Shown in pieces: positions 42,440-54,997 of a DNA stretch of 64,000 bases. Numbering within the stretch: the first letter of the stretch is position 1; every line of letters begins with the position of its first letter. The position numbers and the translations under genes were made by a program. The notes under the pieces were generated by a model. The model was not told where the DNA came from. It did not search any database and worked only from the letters and a program-made list of their open reading frames with translations. The stretch is from Agarophyton chilense (lineage: Eukaryota > Rhodophyta > Florideophyceae > Gracilariales > Gracilariaceae): contig JARGXX010000100.1 of NCBI GenBank assembly GCA_030374765.1, forward strand, positions 1,054,001-1,118,000, written 5' to 3'.

Positions 42440-44339
42440 TTTAACAGCTAACAAAACATGAAGAAAATATTCAACGTGTTCTGAAAGCATTTCTCCAGCT
42501 GCGGTTTTGACGCGTCTATGGACAGTCGGTGACATACTGCGTGTTTTGAAATATTTATTTACAAATCGCTCAATCCTGTTGCGATTTGAGGCATTTCGTC
42601 CTGCTCAAATGTAACTGTATATGTAGTAGTTTTGACACTCGTGACCTAAATCGCAAATGCAAACGGTCTTTTTATCGCCAATAAGGGTCCCGCCACTGCG
42701 CCAATTCGTCTTTAACGTACAAACCCACCTCTTCTTAGGGTTTTTATCCTGTTCAAGAACCGCAAAGTGCCCCTACATGCAATGCGCTGCTGAAAAGTAC
42801 CCCATCCATACCTGGTTTGTCTTTTGCGGCCAAACAAGTTGCAATGCTTCAACATTACCTGCAGAGACATGACGATGATACTAAAGCTTCATTCTTTGCC
42901 AATAAATTTCTGTGTGGCTATAATTAGCAACTAATACCATCGAATGAACTCTAATGTGCGGTGTAGGTAAGCTCGCTTGCGTTATTTATATGCAATTCTA
43001 CGATCAACAGACAATTTCTGACACCGACGTTCAAATGGAGAACGACTCGAACCATCAGAGTTCTGGTTATTCAGCAGCAGATAAAAGGCTTTCAAACGAC
43101 ATCAAATTTTAATAGTGCAAATACCGGCATGAAATGCATCACAGACACGAATGTTTTTATTATCTCGAGCGTTTCCAATGTGCTTAGGGAATAGATACAT
43201 CCGCTGTTTTAAACCTCTGGATACTGAAGACAGAGAGGCGGGCGTTAAGGACATTACTAGAGTAAACAAATTCATTGCCAATTCTATGCAGGGAGAGGAT
43301 TTTGATCATTCCTTTTCCGCAGCGTGCACTGCACTGCTCCGTAAACAAATGCTAAACGATCTACATACTTCATGGATCGCCCGGCTTGGTTTTATAGGCT
43401 TTGACTGCTAACAAGCCATGTATTAACTGAATGTTTTTCGAATTTATTTAAAGAAAGTGGGATTGTTCGGTCATACTGTAGTTTGGACAGTGCAGATGTA
43501 GTATTCAATAGCTCGGTGGCATGGAAATCTAAAGAGAAACGAATATAAGGACGTGCTAGAAACCCTCCATTTGGTGTATGTTTCGTTGAAAAGCTTATCC
43601 ATTATCTTGAAAATGGTGTGCAGCAATCAAAAACATATTGTTGCCTTGTGACTTTACTTCTTGGGAAGCGATATGAAATTGTCAAACAAATAGAGAGCCT
43701 CATTTTTGAAGGGCATTTGCTAATTACCGCCCCCGCTTGGTAATTACCGTTTATGAACCAACAAATTCTACTTCCCGTGATCATCTGAAGCCGAAGCGTT
43801 ACACTTTTCAATCGGTTGGTATATTTCTATGGTGTAACAGAGAATACCTACTTAAGCACGAAATGTCATGTGATACTGAAAAGCTCTACCGGTTATGGAT
43901 AAAACGTAACATTCATATCTGTGAAGACGTCGTTTAACATGGCGACGCTTTTGTTCGCGCTTTCCTACCTGAGCTGAGAAGAAGGAAATGATGTTGGAAC
44001 GTTATATAGATGAGGAAATATAGCCGCAACGGTTGAATGCTATCTCGTCCTCACATATTACCCTCCTTCGGAGATTTGTTCTGTTTTTCAAAACCTTAAA
44101 GTAAGTGAATACTGTCCTTTTCTTCTTGGGAGTCTTTAGATTCATTCCTGGATGTGTCATGCGATGAGGTTTGTGAACTACAACATGCTTGGATTTCAAT
44201 CCCTTCATGTCGTGCAGAACGCAACGTAGTTCCCGCTTCGAATGCACTTTCAATGCTTTGAAGAATTTGCAATGTGGCTGGAGAAGAAGACGCTTCTATC
44301 GCGGCTGCCTCAATATTTTCTAGGCCTGTGATACTACGA

Positions 44340-45015
44340 TTTCTACATATATCGTCATTGCACCCGCAACCAATACAGCTTAAAGATTTTTGCGGCACGC
44401 ATATCGCCCCGTGGAGCAATTGCCTTTGCATTTGCAACATGTGATAACCTCCTTTGTACGGTTCGGTATCTTAGTCACATTTTCATGAAGGTCAACTACC
44501 ACATTACTATCTTCATTGTGTGAATCATCCCAGGTACATCATCTGACAAACTCTCGGGAAACATTTCTTTCAGAAGCTCGTCCCTAGTACTTAGCGGTTA
44601 TGAAAACGGCTTTTTCAAATATAACTGAATATGAGAAGGATCTTGTAGCAGCTCATTGGCGCAAGCAGCTTCATCTGCAACAAAGTTTCTGACCTCCGTT
44701 CGCCAGTTCAAAGATCCAAGTGTATTCTCCGAGACAAAAAAAAATTTCCGCAATTCTTTCAACTCTCGCTCATTGAAAACCGCGTTTTCCAATTCTTGCT
44801 TCATGGTTGACTTATATTTCCTCGTATTACAGAATTTCTTCTTTATGTGCTTCGTGAGATATAGAAAACACAAAAGCACATCCAGCATAAGCTTCCCATT
44901 CAAAATGGAAGGATTCAGCAAACCACCATACTGTCTGAGTAGGACCTTGAACGGTAACCAAAACAGCTCATGAGTAAATACATAGAAAGAGGGCAAATAA
45001 TTGCACCCAGAAATG
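44340..45015 (-). pseudogene. PIN/XPG-like protein with CXC domain, C-terminal part (interrupted by E4)
   Basis: Right after the E4 junction the minus strand reads ISGCNYLPSFYVFTHELFW. This resembles the 'TGCD...F.GK.K..W' region of a family of PIN/XPG-nuclease-like proteins common in animal and algal genomes. A helical stretch follows to a stop at 44598. Beyond it in another frame come CCKCKGNCSTGRYACRK and, after one more shift, SCIGCGCNDDICRN (44440-44340). The Cys pattern C-x-C-x3-C...C...C-x2-C-x-C...C fits a tesmin/TSO1-type CXC domain. The N-terminal part lies across E4 at 55890-56330. At least two frameshifts and a stop mark it as a pseudogene. The family assignment is from memory. 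Confidence 0.5.
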
Positions 45016-45902
45016 TGTAGAACAACGCTTGGAGCGGAGACACCACGAAGATGCTCGGGATCTTCCTCTCTTGAGAGACACGCCTCAGGCGGAGGAGACC
45101 CGTCCCAGCGGAGCACAGAAACAGAGCCACTGTGGAAAGGCACGACGAAGTCGGGTGTAAGACCGAGGCCAATCCGGCGAGATATACCTAGAGTGTTTAG
45201 GTGAGCACGGCACAGTCCGGGGTGTGACCAATCCTATGCGGAGCGGTACCACGGCGATTGTCGGAAAAGGAGCTAGGAAACACTCGTATGAGGTGGACGA
45301 GCAGGGTGAGTGGTGCGGCCACTCACGAGAGGCGAAAAGGAGAACAAGAGGAAAACGGGGGCGAAACCCTATACAGGGGCGAGACTACGACAAGTGTCGG
45401 CGTTTAAATATGAACCCACGGTGGTGGTAGCACTCTGATCGACAGAGGGGTGGTTGAACTAACGTGCGACGGGCGCTCACGTGGTATGCAGTGAAGACGC
45501 GCCGAAGGCGAAATGTTCAGAGCCAAGAATCCCTCCTTGGGATCCCAAGAGGGTGGTTACTGGGGAGCAGTGCTCAACCTCCTATGTAGTGTGGTGCGCG
45601 GCCCCTGACAGTGGGCGCGGGCCGGAAAAATAGACACTAAATAGCGATAGCGAAGCTAAATAAATACTAAAAATTACAAAATAATACTAACCATTTGGTA
45701 CAGTCCGGGCCACGTGTGGCACGCCTCGTACTCGAGCCTTGGCATCCGTGCAGTCCACGTGTTCCAGCAGTGTGCCCTTCCGGTCCTAACCGGCCGTCAG
45801 CACACAATAGCGGTATAGCTTGTCATAGCCCAAGCTATTCCTCAAGTGAGCGAAACTTCTAATTCCTGCGAAGAAACCCCCCTTGAAGGGCATTATCCTT
45901 CA
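45016..45902 (-). repeat. E4 3' LTR
   Basis: 887 bp, TG...CA ended on both strands. It contains an inverted repeat CCCTCCTTGGG/CCCAAGAGGG near 45531-45553. Short plus-strand frames inside it are not genes. Read rightwards it immediately precedes the antisense gene, so it could supply that gene's promoter. Confidence 0.93.
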
Positions 45903-45937
45903 TATCCACCTCCTTAGGTTACGAACGCGCCGTCGAA

Positions 45938-47670
45938 ATGGCGGGGAGGCAACGGTCCAACCGGCATAAGAGCGAGCCGCGTAACGCGTCCAGCGACCAC
46001 TCGACTTTCGAAGGCAGAGCTGCACAACCGAACGACAAACGCACCAACGCGGTAACCACTCCTCGAACTTCGAGCGCTCTTCGGCATCGTACGCCAATTT
46101 CCAGCGACCAAATCCCGATACCTCGGCGACAAGCACTCCCGATGAACGGTGGTGACAATCCCCGCCGGGGTTACTTCTCCGGTTTCCATTCGGCTCCCCA
46201 TCCGCGGGGGAGTGCCTCGTTAACCGCGCCGAGCCGATCCCGAAGTCCCGTTGAAGCTTCAAGCCACATCACTCCTGCGGAGGGCACCTGGCCCAGGTAC
46301 CACCAACTCGTCGGGTTAAACCCGCGTCAACATGCGGCGATTCTCCAGAGAGCTCCATGGTTCCATCCGACAGCCGTCTTCGACGAAAAACTCGTGGCCG
46401 CGTATGCTGATGGCAATGCACGTCTCCCGGGCGAGCTGCCGGCTTTGATCACCACTTCGTGGGACTGGCGACGCCGTGTGGAGGTTCCCGTTCACGCGAT
46501 TCTGCGGCGAAGGCGCAAGTCGGCGGAAGAGGCGCATTGTACCTTCGTCCGCATCGGCTACTCACGGATCAACCGAGAAAACTTTCAATACGTCATCTCC
46601 GATGAATTCGGCTTTGACCTACGGATGTACCGGACGCAGGGTGAGATCGGCTATTGTGACCGCCTTGCGGCGTTGGAAACTTACGTATGGCGCGGTCAAC
46701 CGCGAGCGCGTCAAGAAGCGATCTGCTGGGTCCGTCCGATCCTTCGTGCCGAGTTCCGTCACCTTCGTCGTGTGTCCCGATATCGGTGGTTACAGAACTT
46801 TATCCGCGAGCAGCGTCGGGGCAGATCCCGCTTTGGGTTCCTTGTCCCTTATCAGAACACGGATATAAACCGGATTAGTCCCTTCTACCAGTTCGGGCGA
46901 TACGTTCCTTTGCCTGGGTGGTGGTCCTCCGTCGAGGTGTGCCGGGGATGTTACGTGGAGTTGCCTCCAGTCGTCTCCTATCTTGGCTCGTACCTCATCG
47001 AGGATCCGCACTCCGGCTTATGGTCCGTGGTTCTAACCGAATGGGCAGTCCGCGCCGCGGCGTACATCTTGTGGGAAGCCTACGACCAGTATTGACTGTG
47101 TTATCTTCCTCTGCGTTTGCGTGGTTACATCCGGCAGCTGGACCTTCAACTCCCTCTTGGAGGTGTCAATAACGCTGATGAAGCACAGGAGCTCATCGAC
47201 ATCATTGGGCGTGTCGACTGGGCTGTCGTGCCTGTCGCCTGGCTCCGCGAGGCATACCATACGGGCACCCCGTGGGGTTTGTCAACTCGGATGACTTCTA
47301 CTACGCCTATGGCCGTGATGATCTTTCGGAGGAGGCGGGCGAATACCGTGGCGACGAGGTCATGGAAGACGTGGGAGACCCCGATGGTGCCGATACTACG
47401 GCGCGGCCGTCGCAGGGAGCGACTCACGCAGGTGCGGTGGTCGATCAAGTGGCGGCGGCGTTGCCGGACGAACCGGAAGTTATCGAGGTTCCCATACGCC
47501 CATAGGCGGTCGTGATCGCCCAGTTCCTTCGGGGTGTTGGACTGAACGCGCAAGCGGCGAGCGGCGACATCGGTGCGATGAGAGACGCCCTCGCGGCACG
47601 CCTGGCCGGCGGGAGTAACCCTTCTAGCGATTCTGGTGGCGCGTACGGCAATCTGGGTTCTTCCAACTAA
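45938..47670 (+). pseudogene. E4 antisense accessory gene, unknown family
   Basis: An ATG 36 bp inside the LTR opens 385 uninterrupted codons to a TGA at 47093-47095. The same frame continues for about 60 codons, shifts near 47275 at a G-run, passes a TAG at 47503-47505 and ends at TAA 47668-47670. The total is about 575 residues. Residues 1-115 are Arg/Ser/Pro-rich and disordered. A compact domain follows, rich in Arg, Trp and Tyr (PRYHQLVGLNPRQHAAILQ, TTSWDWRRRVEVPVHAI, RGRSRFGFLVPYQNTDINR). The C-terminus is acidic, then Ala/Gly-rich. It has no Gag, protease, RT or integrase motif. It is transcribed opposite to gag-pol, in the position where antisense ORFs of some large plant gypsy elements lie. 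Function unknown. Confidence 0.7.
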
Positions 47671-47748
47671 TCCCTTGTGATCTTGGTTAGTATGTCCCGC
47701 TGTGCGGTAGTGTGTGCAGCAACTTCGAAAATAGTAACCTGCTTCCGT

Positions 47749-50700
47749 CTATGACGTATTGGTTTTCTTTCTTCTCTTCCACTTCTTCTGAATGTCCTTC
47801 TCCCGGTCTTCTGTGCATCTTCTCCTTCTTCCAGGGGTCCATATCCAGATGTTCTGTTCCTTTATCCCCATCGGGTGTCTTCTTATCCCACTTGGGCTCG
47901 GTCTATGGTATCCAGCAAAAGCCGTGACAGTACGACGATGATACTGTACCACCTTTGACCGAGGTAGGTGCTCTATCGGTTCGTCTGAATCCCATTGGGG
48001 GCCGTACCCGTACCAACAGACCAAGTATTGGAGATACCCCTTTGGGTGGTAGGAGTGCTCCAGAATTCGTCCGACCACGAACTCTTGTCGGTACAATTCC
48101 CGGCCATCCCGTATGACGGTGTCGCTATTTCCGGGTGGTACCCGTCCTGAGCCAGGGGGTACCGAAGTGATCACGCGTTGGGCGGCTTCGCTCCGGTCGG
48201 GCAGTGTAGCGCGCAAGGCAGTCCTCGGCTGAATAGAATGTCGACCCGACTTCGGCGGTGAGATTACCTTTGGCGGTGGCGCATTGTGGCACCTCTCTGT
48301 CCCACGGCGAGATTCCGTGTAGTCACGTGAGCGTTCCAATGGCTGCCTGTCCGGCGTCGGTGCCGTGGATGTATCCGCCTCCCTGTGCGGGGTACTTGGC
48401 GGTGCGTCGTCCACTCGTACTGTATCAGGCTGCAGTGCGTCAAGCGCATTTGCATTCCGTGTTGCACGTGTGGTGACACCTCGGTGAGTGTTGGTGGCGC
48501 TATCCGCAGCTGCGTTCTGAGGCTTAGATAGCGACTGCGTCGAGTCGTGCAGGACGTCGGTATCAGGCACCACCAATGGGCGAAGAATGACACGCGACGG
48601 TGCGGCGTTCCCAGCGACGGTATCGACCGGACTACGACGGCTATCGGGCGCCTCCCCCTCCTTAGACGATGCACCGGAGTTGGTTTCCGTCGCGTGGACT
48701 GGGGAGGAGCGACGAATGCGAGACAAAATTCCTTTCGGGTTGGGCGCCGCGGGTAGCGGAAGGTCAGACAAACCCCGAGATGGGTGTGGTAATGCGTAGG
48801 GACGCGGGTGGACCTGGGGTAAGGGGGTCGATGAATCCGTTTCAACGGGAGCAGTCACACCAGTAGGTTGGAATGTTAACGGCGGAGGAGCCGATACCAC
48901 GCGATCGCGGGAGATGCGTTCGTGATTACCAGCGAGGTCAACAACGACAATGTCGGCAGCCACCGAAATAACCCGAAAGGGGCCGTCGGCAACGGGTGAC
49001 AGCTTGTGGCGTTTCCCCTTCTCTGGGTTCCAATACTCCTTGCAGATGAATACATAGCCGTCGGGGGCGAGACGTGGCGGCGAGCGAAGGGCTTTGGTAT
49101 CAAAGTCACGCTTGTAAGCGACCTGGGCTCGGCCCATTGAACGCCGTGCGGCGGGAACGAGCTTCGTGAGCCAAGTTTTCCACGCTTCGCGGTAAGCAGT
49201 CGGTGACGGAAAGGTATCCAGCGTGGGCTGCGGTTCCAGCGCCACGGGAGGTAGGGTACGGGACAGTACCAACTCTAGGGGCGTTAATCCGGTTGTCCTG
49301 TGCACCTGCGTATTGTACGCAAAGGTTAGCGCATCAGTGAGCAAGTCCCAATCTTTGGGGTGGTCTGCAACGTATGAACGGAGTGTCGCAAGTAATGTCC
49401 GGTTGAACCGTTCGGCCTTCCCATTAGTTTGGGGGTGGTAAGTGGTCGTGAACAGGTTCCTAATATCCAAAGTGCGACACACATCCTCGAAGAAACGAGA
49501 GGCGAACTGTCTCCCGTTATCGGAAAGGAGGTTGACCGGTGGGCCGTAGACGAAGACCCAGTGTAGGACGAAGGCTTGAGCCACGCTCATAGCGGAGATC
49601 TTCCGTAACGGTACGGTCCGGACCAGCTTGGAGAAGCCATCCGTAATTACGAGTAAGAACTTGTAATTCCGCTAAGTGGTGAGGAAGGGACCGAGTATAT
49701 CGAGGGCCACAAACTCCAATGGAGCGCGAGCTGGAAACAGCTTCAACTTCGTCGCATGACGGCGGAGTTTGACACGGTTCCGAGCGCATTCGGTACAAAA
49801 CCGCACCGTTGCGTAGCAGTCCACTGCCATGGCAGGCCAGTAGAAGTTACGGCGTAGGGTGACGTAAAGTTTCCGTCCCCCGACGTGGCCACTCAGTTTG
49901 GAGTAGTGCAACAACCGCAAGACTCTCGACTGGAGGTTATGTGGTACCACGATTTGTGGGTGCGATCCAACGATCCGTACAAGGTATCCGGCGTCATTCA
50001 CCTGAAAGGGGAGAGTACCTCCTCCATTGAGTTGAGCGCGGACCTTCGCGCAGAACGGGTCAGCGTATTGCTCCCGTACCATCTCCTCTCGAGTAATAGG
50101 CACGATGTTCCCTGGTAAGGGTTTCTCGGAATCTTCCGAGAGAAGAAAGTTGTCCAATTCGGAACCGGAATCTGAAGAGTCCGTGTCTCGTTCCTCGTCC
50201 TCGATGGAAGCGTCGTCGCCCTTCACTAAAAAGCAGGGTATTTCATCGTCTTTGGCGGGTAGTGCTTCGCCAGTAGTGACCAGGCGGGAGAGAGCATCGG
50301 CTTGGGTGTTGCACGATCCTTTTCGGTACTGCACGTCAAAGTCAAATTCCGCTAGACGGAGACGCCAACGCATCAAGCGGCCTGAAGGCTCCGAGATGGA
50401 GAGTAGCCATCGAAGTGATGCGTGGTCCGTAAAACGGTGAAATTGTTACCAATGAGATAGGGGCGCAACGTTTGTAATGCCCACACTACTGTAAAGCATT
50501 CCTTCTCCGAGACGGAGTAATTTTTCTCGTGGACGTTTAGAGATCGAGACCAGTACCCTACGGGGCGTCTTTCCCCATTGGGTCCAGTTTGAAACAGTGC
50601 AAAACCTACTTGGTAGTCGCTGGCGTCCGTACCTACGGTTATGGACCTTCCAGACTTGGGCAACGAGAGGATCGGGGCGGAGACGACAGAATCTTTAAGA

Positions 50701-52769
50701 GAGTTGAGAGATTCCGTTTGAACGGGGGTGAAGGGGTCCAGTTTTGGTGGTTGGCCTTTCCGCAAAAGCGCGTTTAACTGTGCAGCCTTGTCCGCAAAGT
50801 GCGGGATGAATCTTCGGTAGACGTTTGCGAGTCCCAGAAAGGAACGAAGCTCGGTTTGCGTTCGCGGTTCTTTAGCCTCTTTGAGTGACTTAACACGAGT
50901 CTCCTCGATTGTAGCACTTCCTGGATGGATAACATGGCCGAGATACTTCACGGTGTTTTTGAAGAAGTCACATTTTTTCAACTTAAGAGTGACACCCGCA
51001 TCTCGTAGCGTGGTCATGATATCCCTCACATGAGTGAGATGTTTGTCCAGATTATCTGAGAAGACGATTATGTCATCCAGGTAGACCAGGCAGGTACGCC
51101 ATTTGAAGCGGGCCAAAAGGATGTCGATGGCTCGCTGGAAAGTAGCGGGGGCGTTGGTAATACCAAAAGGCATCCGTTTGAAACGGTAGAGACCGGAGTG
51201 GCACGCGAAAGCGGTTTTATCCTGGTCTTGCTTCCTTACCGGAACTTTCTAGTATCCCCGATTGGCGTCCAGGGTTGTAAAGACGGTGGCGTTGCCCAGC
51301 GAGTCAAAGTACTCGTCCATTCTTGGGATTGGATACACGTCCTTTACGGTAACGGCATCCAACCGACGGTAGTCGACGCAAAACCTCCAGGAACCATCCT
51401 GCTTTGGAGCCAGTACTACTGGAGAAGCCCACGGCGAATGAGCTCGTTCAATGACTCCTGGTCGAAGCATTATATCCACTTGTGCCTTTTCCTTCGCGCG
51501 TGCGGCGGGTCTGGCACGGTATCGGTGCTGAGAGATGGGTCGGGTGTCCGGTAGCAAATCAATCCGGTGTTCCGTAGTGAAAATCTTACCAAGGGAGCCG
51601 TCCCACATAGTGGTGAAGTCCCTTAACAGTTCTCGCAATCGATGGCGGTATGACTTCGGGACGTGGGTGAGAGCCAGGTCCTCGAGTTCTTGGACTGGAT
51701 CGGGGCTGTCGCCACTCGTTGAAACGGGCTTCGTTCCTGATGTTACAGGTTGAACCCCGGGTACCTGTGATGAAACGGGTTCCGGGCTGTCCCCCTCCTT
51801 AGAGAGAACAAGTCCGAGAACGTCAGCTGCGGTCAGCTTTGTCGGCACCATAGCGATGGGGTGCGGCATGACGGACCCTATCACTTGGTTCTTCACCAGA
51901 TACTGGGGTACAGTCCCTAGATTGGCGATCAGCACGTGAAACAGTTGGTTTGGCTCCACATGGACGATTCCATCCGCAATTGCGAGATTGTGCCTTTCAT
52001 ACAGTGACGACAATGGTTGTAAGACCCGCAGTCCGTGTTGACGGGAGGTTACTTTCACCATCATTTGGGACTCAGGCGGGACGCACAACGACGCTGCTAC
52101 GCGGAGCTTATTAGATTCACGGTTATCCGGTCCAGGTTCCTGTGCTGCCGGTAGCGGGACAATCTTCTTCGTGGCACGCCTAAGCGGACGACGAACGATT
52201 GGAATGGACGATCCATCCTCCATCTCGACACGCCGTTGGCGGGGGAAGATCGCTTCCACGAAGCGGTCGCAAAAGTCGCAACCCAAGATGACTGGGGCGG
52301 CTAATTTCCGACAAATGACGAAGTCGAGTTTCACCACGCGAGCGCCAACGCGGACTACCAGTTCTATAAACCCCACCGTATCCAACGGTTTGTTGTTCGC
52401 GTCAGCGACCTCCGGGACGTGGTCGCGGCGGATTCTAGACTGCAATGCAGGCGGTATCACTTCCTCCACGACAAAGTTCGGACCGGCACCGGTGTCTAAG
52501 ACGGTAAGGTGTCGCACCATAAACTGGGGTGTAAGGCCAAGGTCAGCATAGACCTTGTAGTTTCCCTTGGCCATCACCAGAACTATATCCGGGAACCGGT
52601 TATGGGAAACACGTTTCCACGGACGACGCAGAACACGAAAGTGTTCCGAGTTCACGTCATTGACGGCCTCTTTCCTTGAACGGATTTTGACCGGGGAGCG
52701 AGGCTTGGACGCCTCGGGCGCCGTCGACCTCGACTCTGAGGGCGCCTCTCCTTGAGAAGAGACTCCCAC
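47749..52769 (-). pseudogene. pol: E4 pol: protease, RT, RNase H, integrase, chromodomain
   Basis: In order from 52769: protease VLDTGAGPNFV; RT FCVDYRRLD, VFTTLDANRGY (stop at 51249), MPFGITNAPATFQRAID and canonical LVYLDDIIVFS; RNase H VGTDASDYQVG, then a frameshift near 50430; ADALSRL; integrase zinc H-x3-H...C-x2-C (HYSKLSGH...CTEC); integrase Asp in VALDILGPF (stop at 49672), Asp in LLSDNGRQFAS and Glu in TNGKAERFNR; then a long Pro/Ser/Arg-rich linker and a C-terminal chromodomain (VVGRILEHSYHPKG...CWYGYGPQWDSDEPIEHL). Catalytic residues are standard, unlike E1 and E3. Two stops and one frameshift would need correction, so this copy is just inactive. Confidence 0.92.
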
Positions 52770-52771
52770 AT

Positions 52772-54832
52772 TTAGTTTTTCTGGGCCTGCTCCGCCGGAG
52801 GCGGCTGCTCAGGGCGTTGAGCGGGCAACGCCTGGGCATCAGGTCCAGAAGGTACCGCAGAAGCAGTGGGGTGACCGACCACGTCGGTGACACGGGATTC
52901 CGGTGCAGGTACCTCCCGAGCTCGGGGAAGCGACACGTGACGTGGAACATCCGTTCGAGCACGGATATACGATGCAATCGGAACAGCTGCTTTGTCCTCC
53001 AGGGATAGGGCCTCGTAATTGACTACGACTTGTGCCCATTCTCGGAGGGACAACACACACTGTGGAGAAGTATGGCCTGCTTTGTAGCAGAGATGACAAA
53101 TCAGACCAGAAGCCGGTGTTGCATGGCGAAGCTCGGCGAACTTCACCGCGGGGCGGGTATCTCTCCAACCAGGAGGCGAAAAGCGGACATTACCACTCTC
53201 GTGTGGGACGCGTGGCGCACGGACGCGACCATTATCCGCATAGAGTAGCATGTCATCCTCAATCACGTGTTCTCATTCGTCCAAGGTTGAGGGTAACTCC
53301 GTTGTCGGGATGGAATGAACGTCGCTATGGGCTAGCTGCACGTTATCATAATCCCTTGGAGAGGCCTGTTCGTCGATTATCGAAGCTGACGAAGTACCCG
53401 GTTGTAACAGCAACGCTTTTGCGAACCTAACCCTGGAGCCAGGAGTGCGTGCGAGCAGGGCTTCACCTTCTGCACGAGCGAACTGCACTAGTTCCAAATA
53501 CGTGGCTTTAGGTCTATCTTCTCGACGTCGAGCAACAAGAGTCCGGATTGCCGGGTCCAAACCATCGACAAACATGGTACAACGCTCTTCAGCGGGGTAA
53601 ATATTGCCACAGCGGTGGAAGGACTTGTTAAGGCGCGACGAATAATCGGTTTCCGACTCGCCTGGACGTTGGCGAGTGTCCCGCAGGGCACGTATCGCCT
53701 GCGGAATGGCGGAGTTAGTAGCGTACGACCTCAGGAGGTACTGAACTGATTCGGGCCAGCAGGTTACCCCTCCTTCGGACGCGCGTGATGTACCTCTGAC
53801 AGAGTGATAGTGGTCTTCTGCAAGCCCACGTAAGAAGTACGGCAAGGAAATGTAGGCCTGTCCCTTGTTCATTCCAAGGATGTCAGCTTCCGCGACAAAG
53901 CGTGCCAAGAAATCCAACACCAATATTGGATCTTCTCCAGAAAACAACTGGTTTCGTAGTGAGAGCTGCATTCGCTTAATGCAGTCCTTCACCCTTCCTG
54001 TACCACGTGGTGTACGATCCAAAAAGGAGTCCTCCAAACGGTAGTACCGGTATGATAAGAGCTTCTTAAAGAGCGAATTGGTCGGTTTCAGCTCCTTCAA
54101 ACCTGTGTGCTTCCTTCCCTTCGTGCGGGCGCGGATCACAGCATAGGTGGCTGTTGACCGCTCAGAGCGTGAGGAACGCTCACGGCAAGCTACTTCCACC
54201 GAAGAATCGGAAGAGTCGGACACCGAGGATGAGGAGTCTGACAGTTCGGGATCCGTGTTCCTTCGCTTCTTTCGAGCCTGGCGGTTCTCTTCCTTTCTTC
54301 CCTTGTTGGATACTGCAACCGGCTCGGCCGGATCATTCCCCGACATCAGGGTTTGTTCCAACGTCTCGAGACGGCTTCGGACGCGCGAGAACTTGTCCGC
54401 GACGTCCTTGACAAAGGCCAATGGTCCACCAAGGGACTCCAGAATCGAGTTCACATCCGCACGGGGGACACGGAGGTCCTCAGAAAAATCCTACGTAGCA
54501 GTGTCGTTTACCTTCTTGCGAAGGGAATCGAACTCCTCTGCAAGGATGACTTGAGCTTCCCGCATAGAGCGGAGTTGCTCTTCCACAGCTGCAAGGCTGG
54601 GATGGGGGGTGACATCCCTAGCAGGGGAGAGCATCGGGGCGGCGGCAGACGCAGGTCCTGCTCCACTTGCTGGGGGTGTCGAATCAGGGACAGGAGGTCT
54701 CGATGTCCTTTCACCTGGCACGCCAGTAGATCCACCGGTATGAGACCGTGAACGGACCGGGATACGGGATGGTTGCGATGGTTCCGGTGCACAGGCTTGA
54801 CTCCGCGTCCTCGGACGGTCTTTGGACGACAT
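52772..54832 (-). pseudogene. gag: E4 gag with zinc knuckle
   Basis: One frame from the ATG at 54832 to TAA at 52772, broken only by TAG at 54491 and TGA at 53273. The N-terminus is Ser/Pro/Arg-rich, followed by a coiled-coil-like segment. Then comes a capsid-like helical domain (for example a QLFSGEDPILVLDFLARF stretch and RALRDTRQRPGESETDY). A canonical C-x2-C-x4-H-x4-C knuckle, CHLCYKAGHTSPQC, follows the second stop. The tail is Pro/Ala/Gln-rich. The pol frame overlaps the gag end in the -1 register at GAAAAAC-TAA. Confidence 0.9.
52775..52781 (-). promoter_or_regulatory. Candidate -1 ribosomal frameshift site at the E4 gag-pol junction
   Basis: On the coding strand G-AAA-AAC lies directly before the gag stop TAA (52772-52774). 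A -1 slip there enters the pol frame, which is open across this point. The heptamer is one base from the classical A-AAA-AAC. No downstream pseudoknot was assessed. Confidence 0.45.
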
Positions 54833-54997
54833 GAGATAAAAATCCGTTACACGTGAGTATCCAAACCCGATCGGTTATTGGGGCCAAGAATCTTCCTCAA
54901 AGAGGGCAACTGAGATCAACCTCAATTTGTGAGTCCTCTTTCCGAGTAATCGTGACTGACTGTGCCCGACTCAAACTTATAAGTCGGTAAACCAGTT

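Larger units (their letters stand above)
40205..44339. other. Mostly unassigned AT-rich region
   Basis: Contains short frames only: 112 codons minus at 40696-41034, 74 codons plus at 42215-42439, 86 codons plus at 43151-43411 and 66 codons plus at 43737-43937. The pieces between 43540 and 43940 read as protein-like sequence in two plus frames and may be one decayed gene. No family is recognised. 41500-42200 is especially AT-rich and empty. Confidence 0.35.

Noticed and set aside
44598..45143. 181-codon minus-strand frame crossing the E4 LTR boundary
   Set aside because: An artificial fusion of LTR sequence with the interrupted PIN/XPG-like gene. Only the part left of 45016 is gene-derived.
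45224..45430. Short ORFs repeated in both E4 LTRs (also 55206-55412)
   Set aside because: Present twice only because the LTRs are duplicates. They lack start context and carry no recognisable domain.
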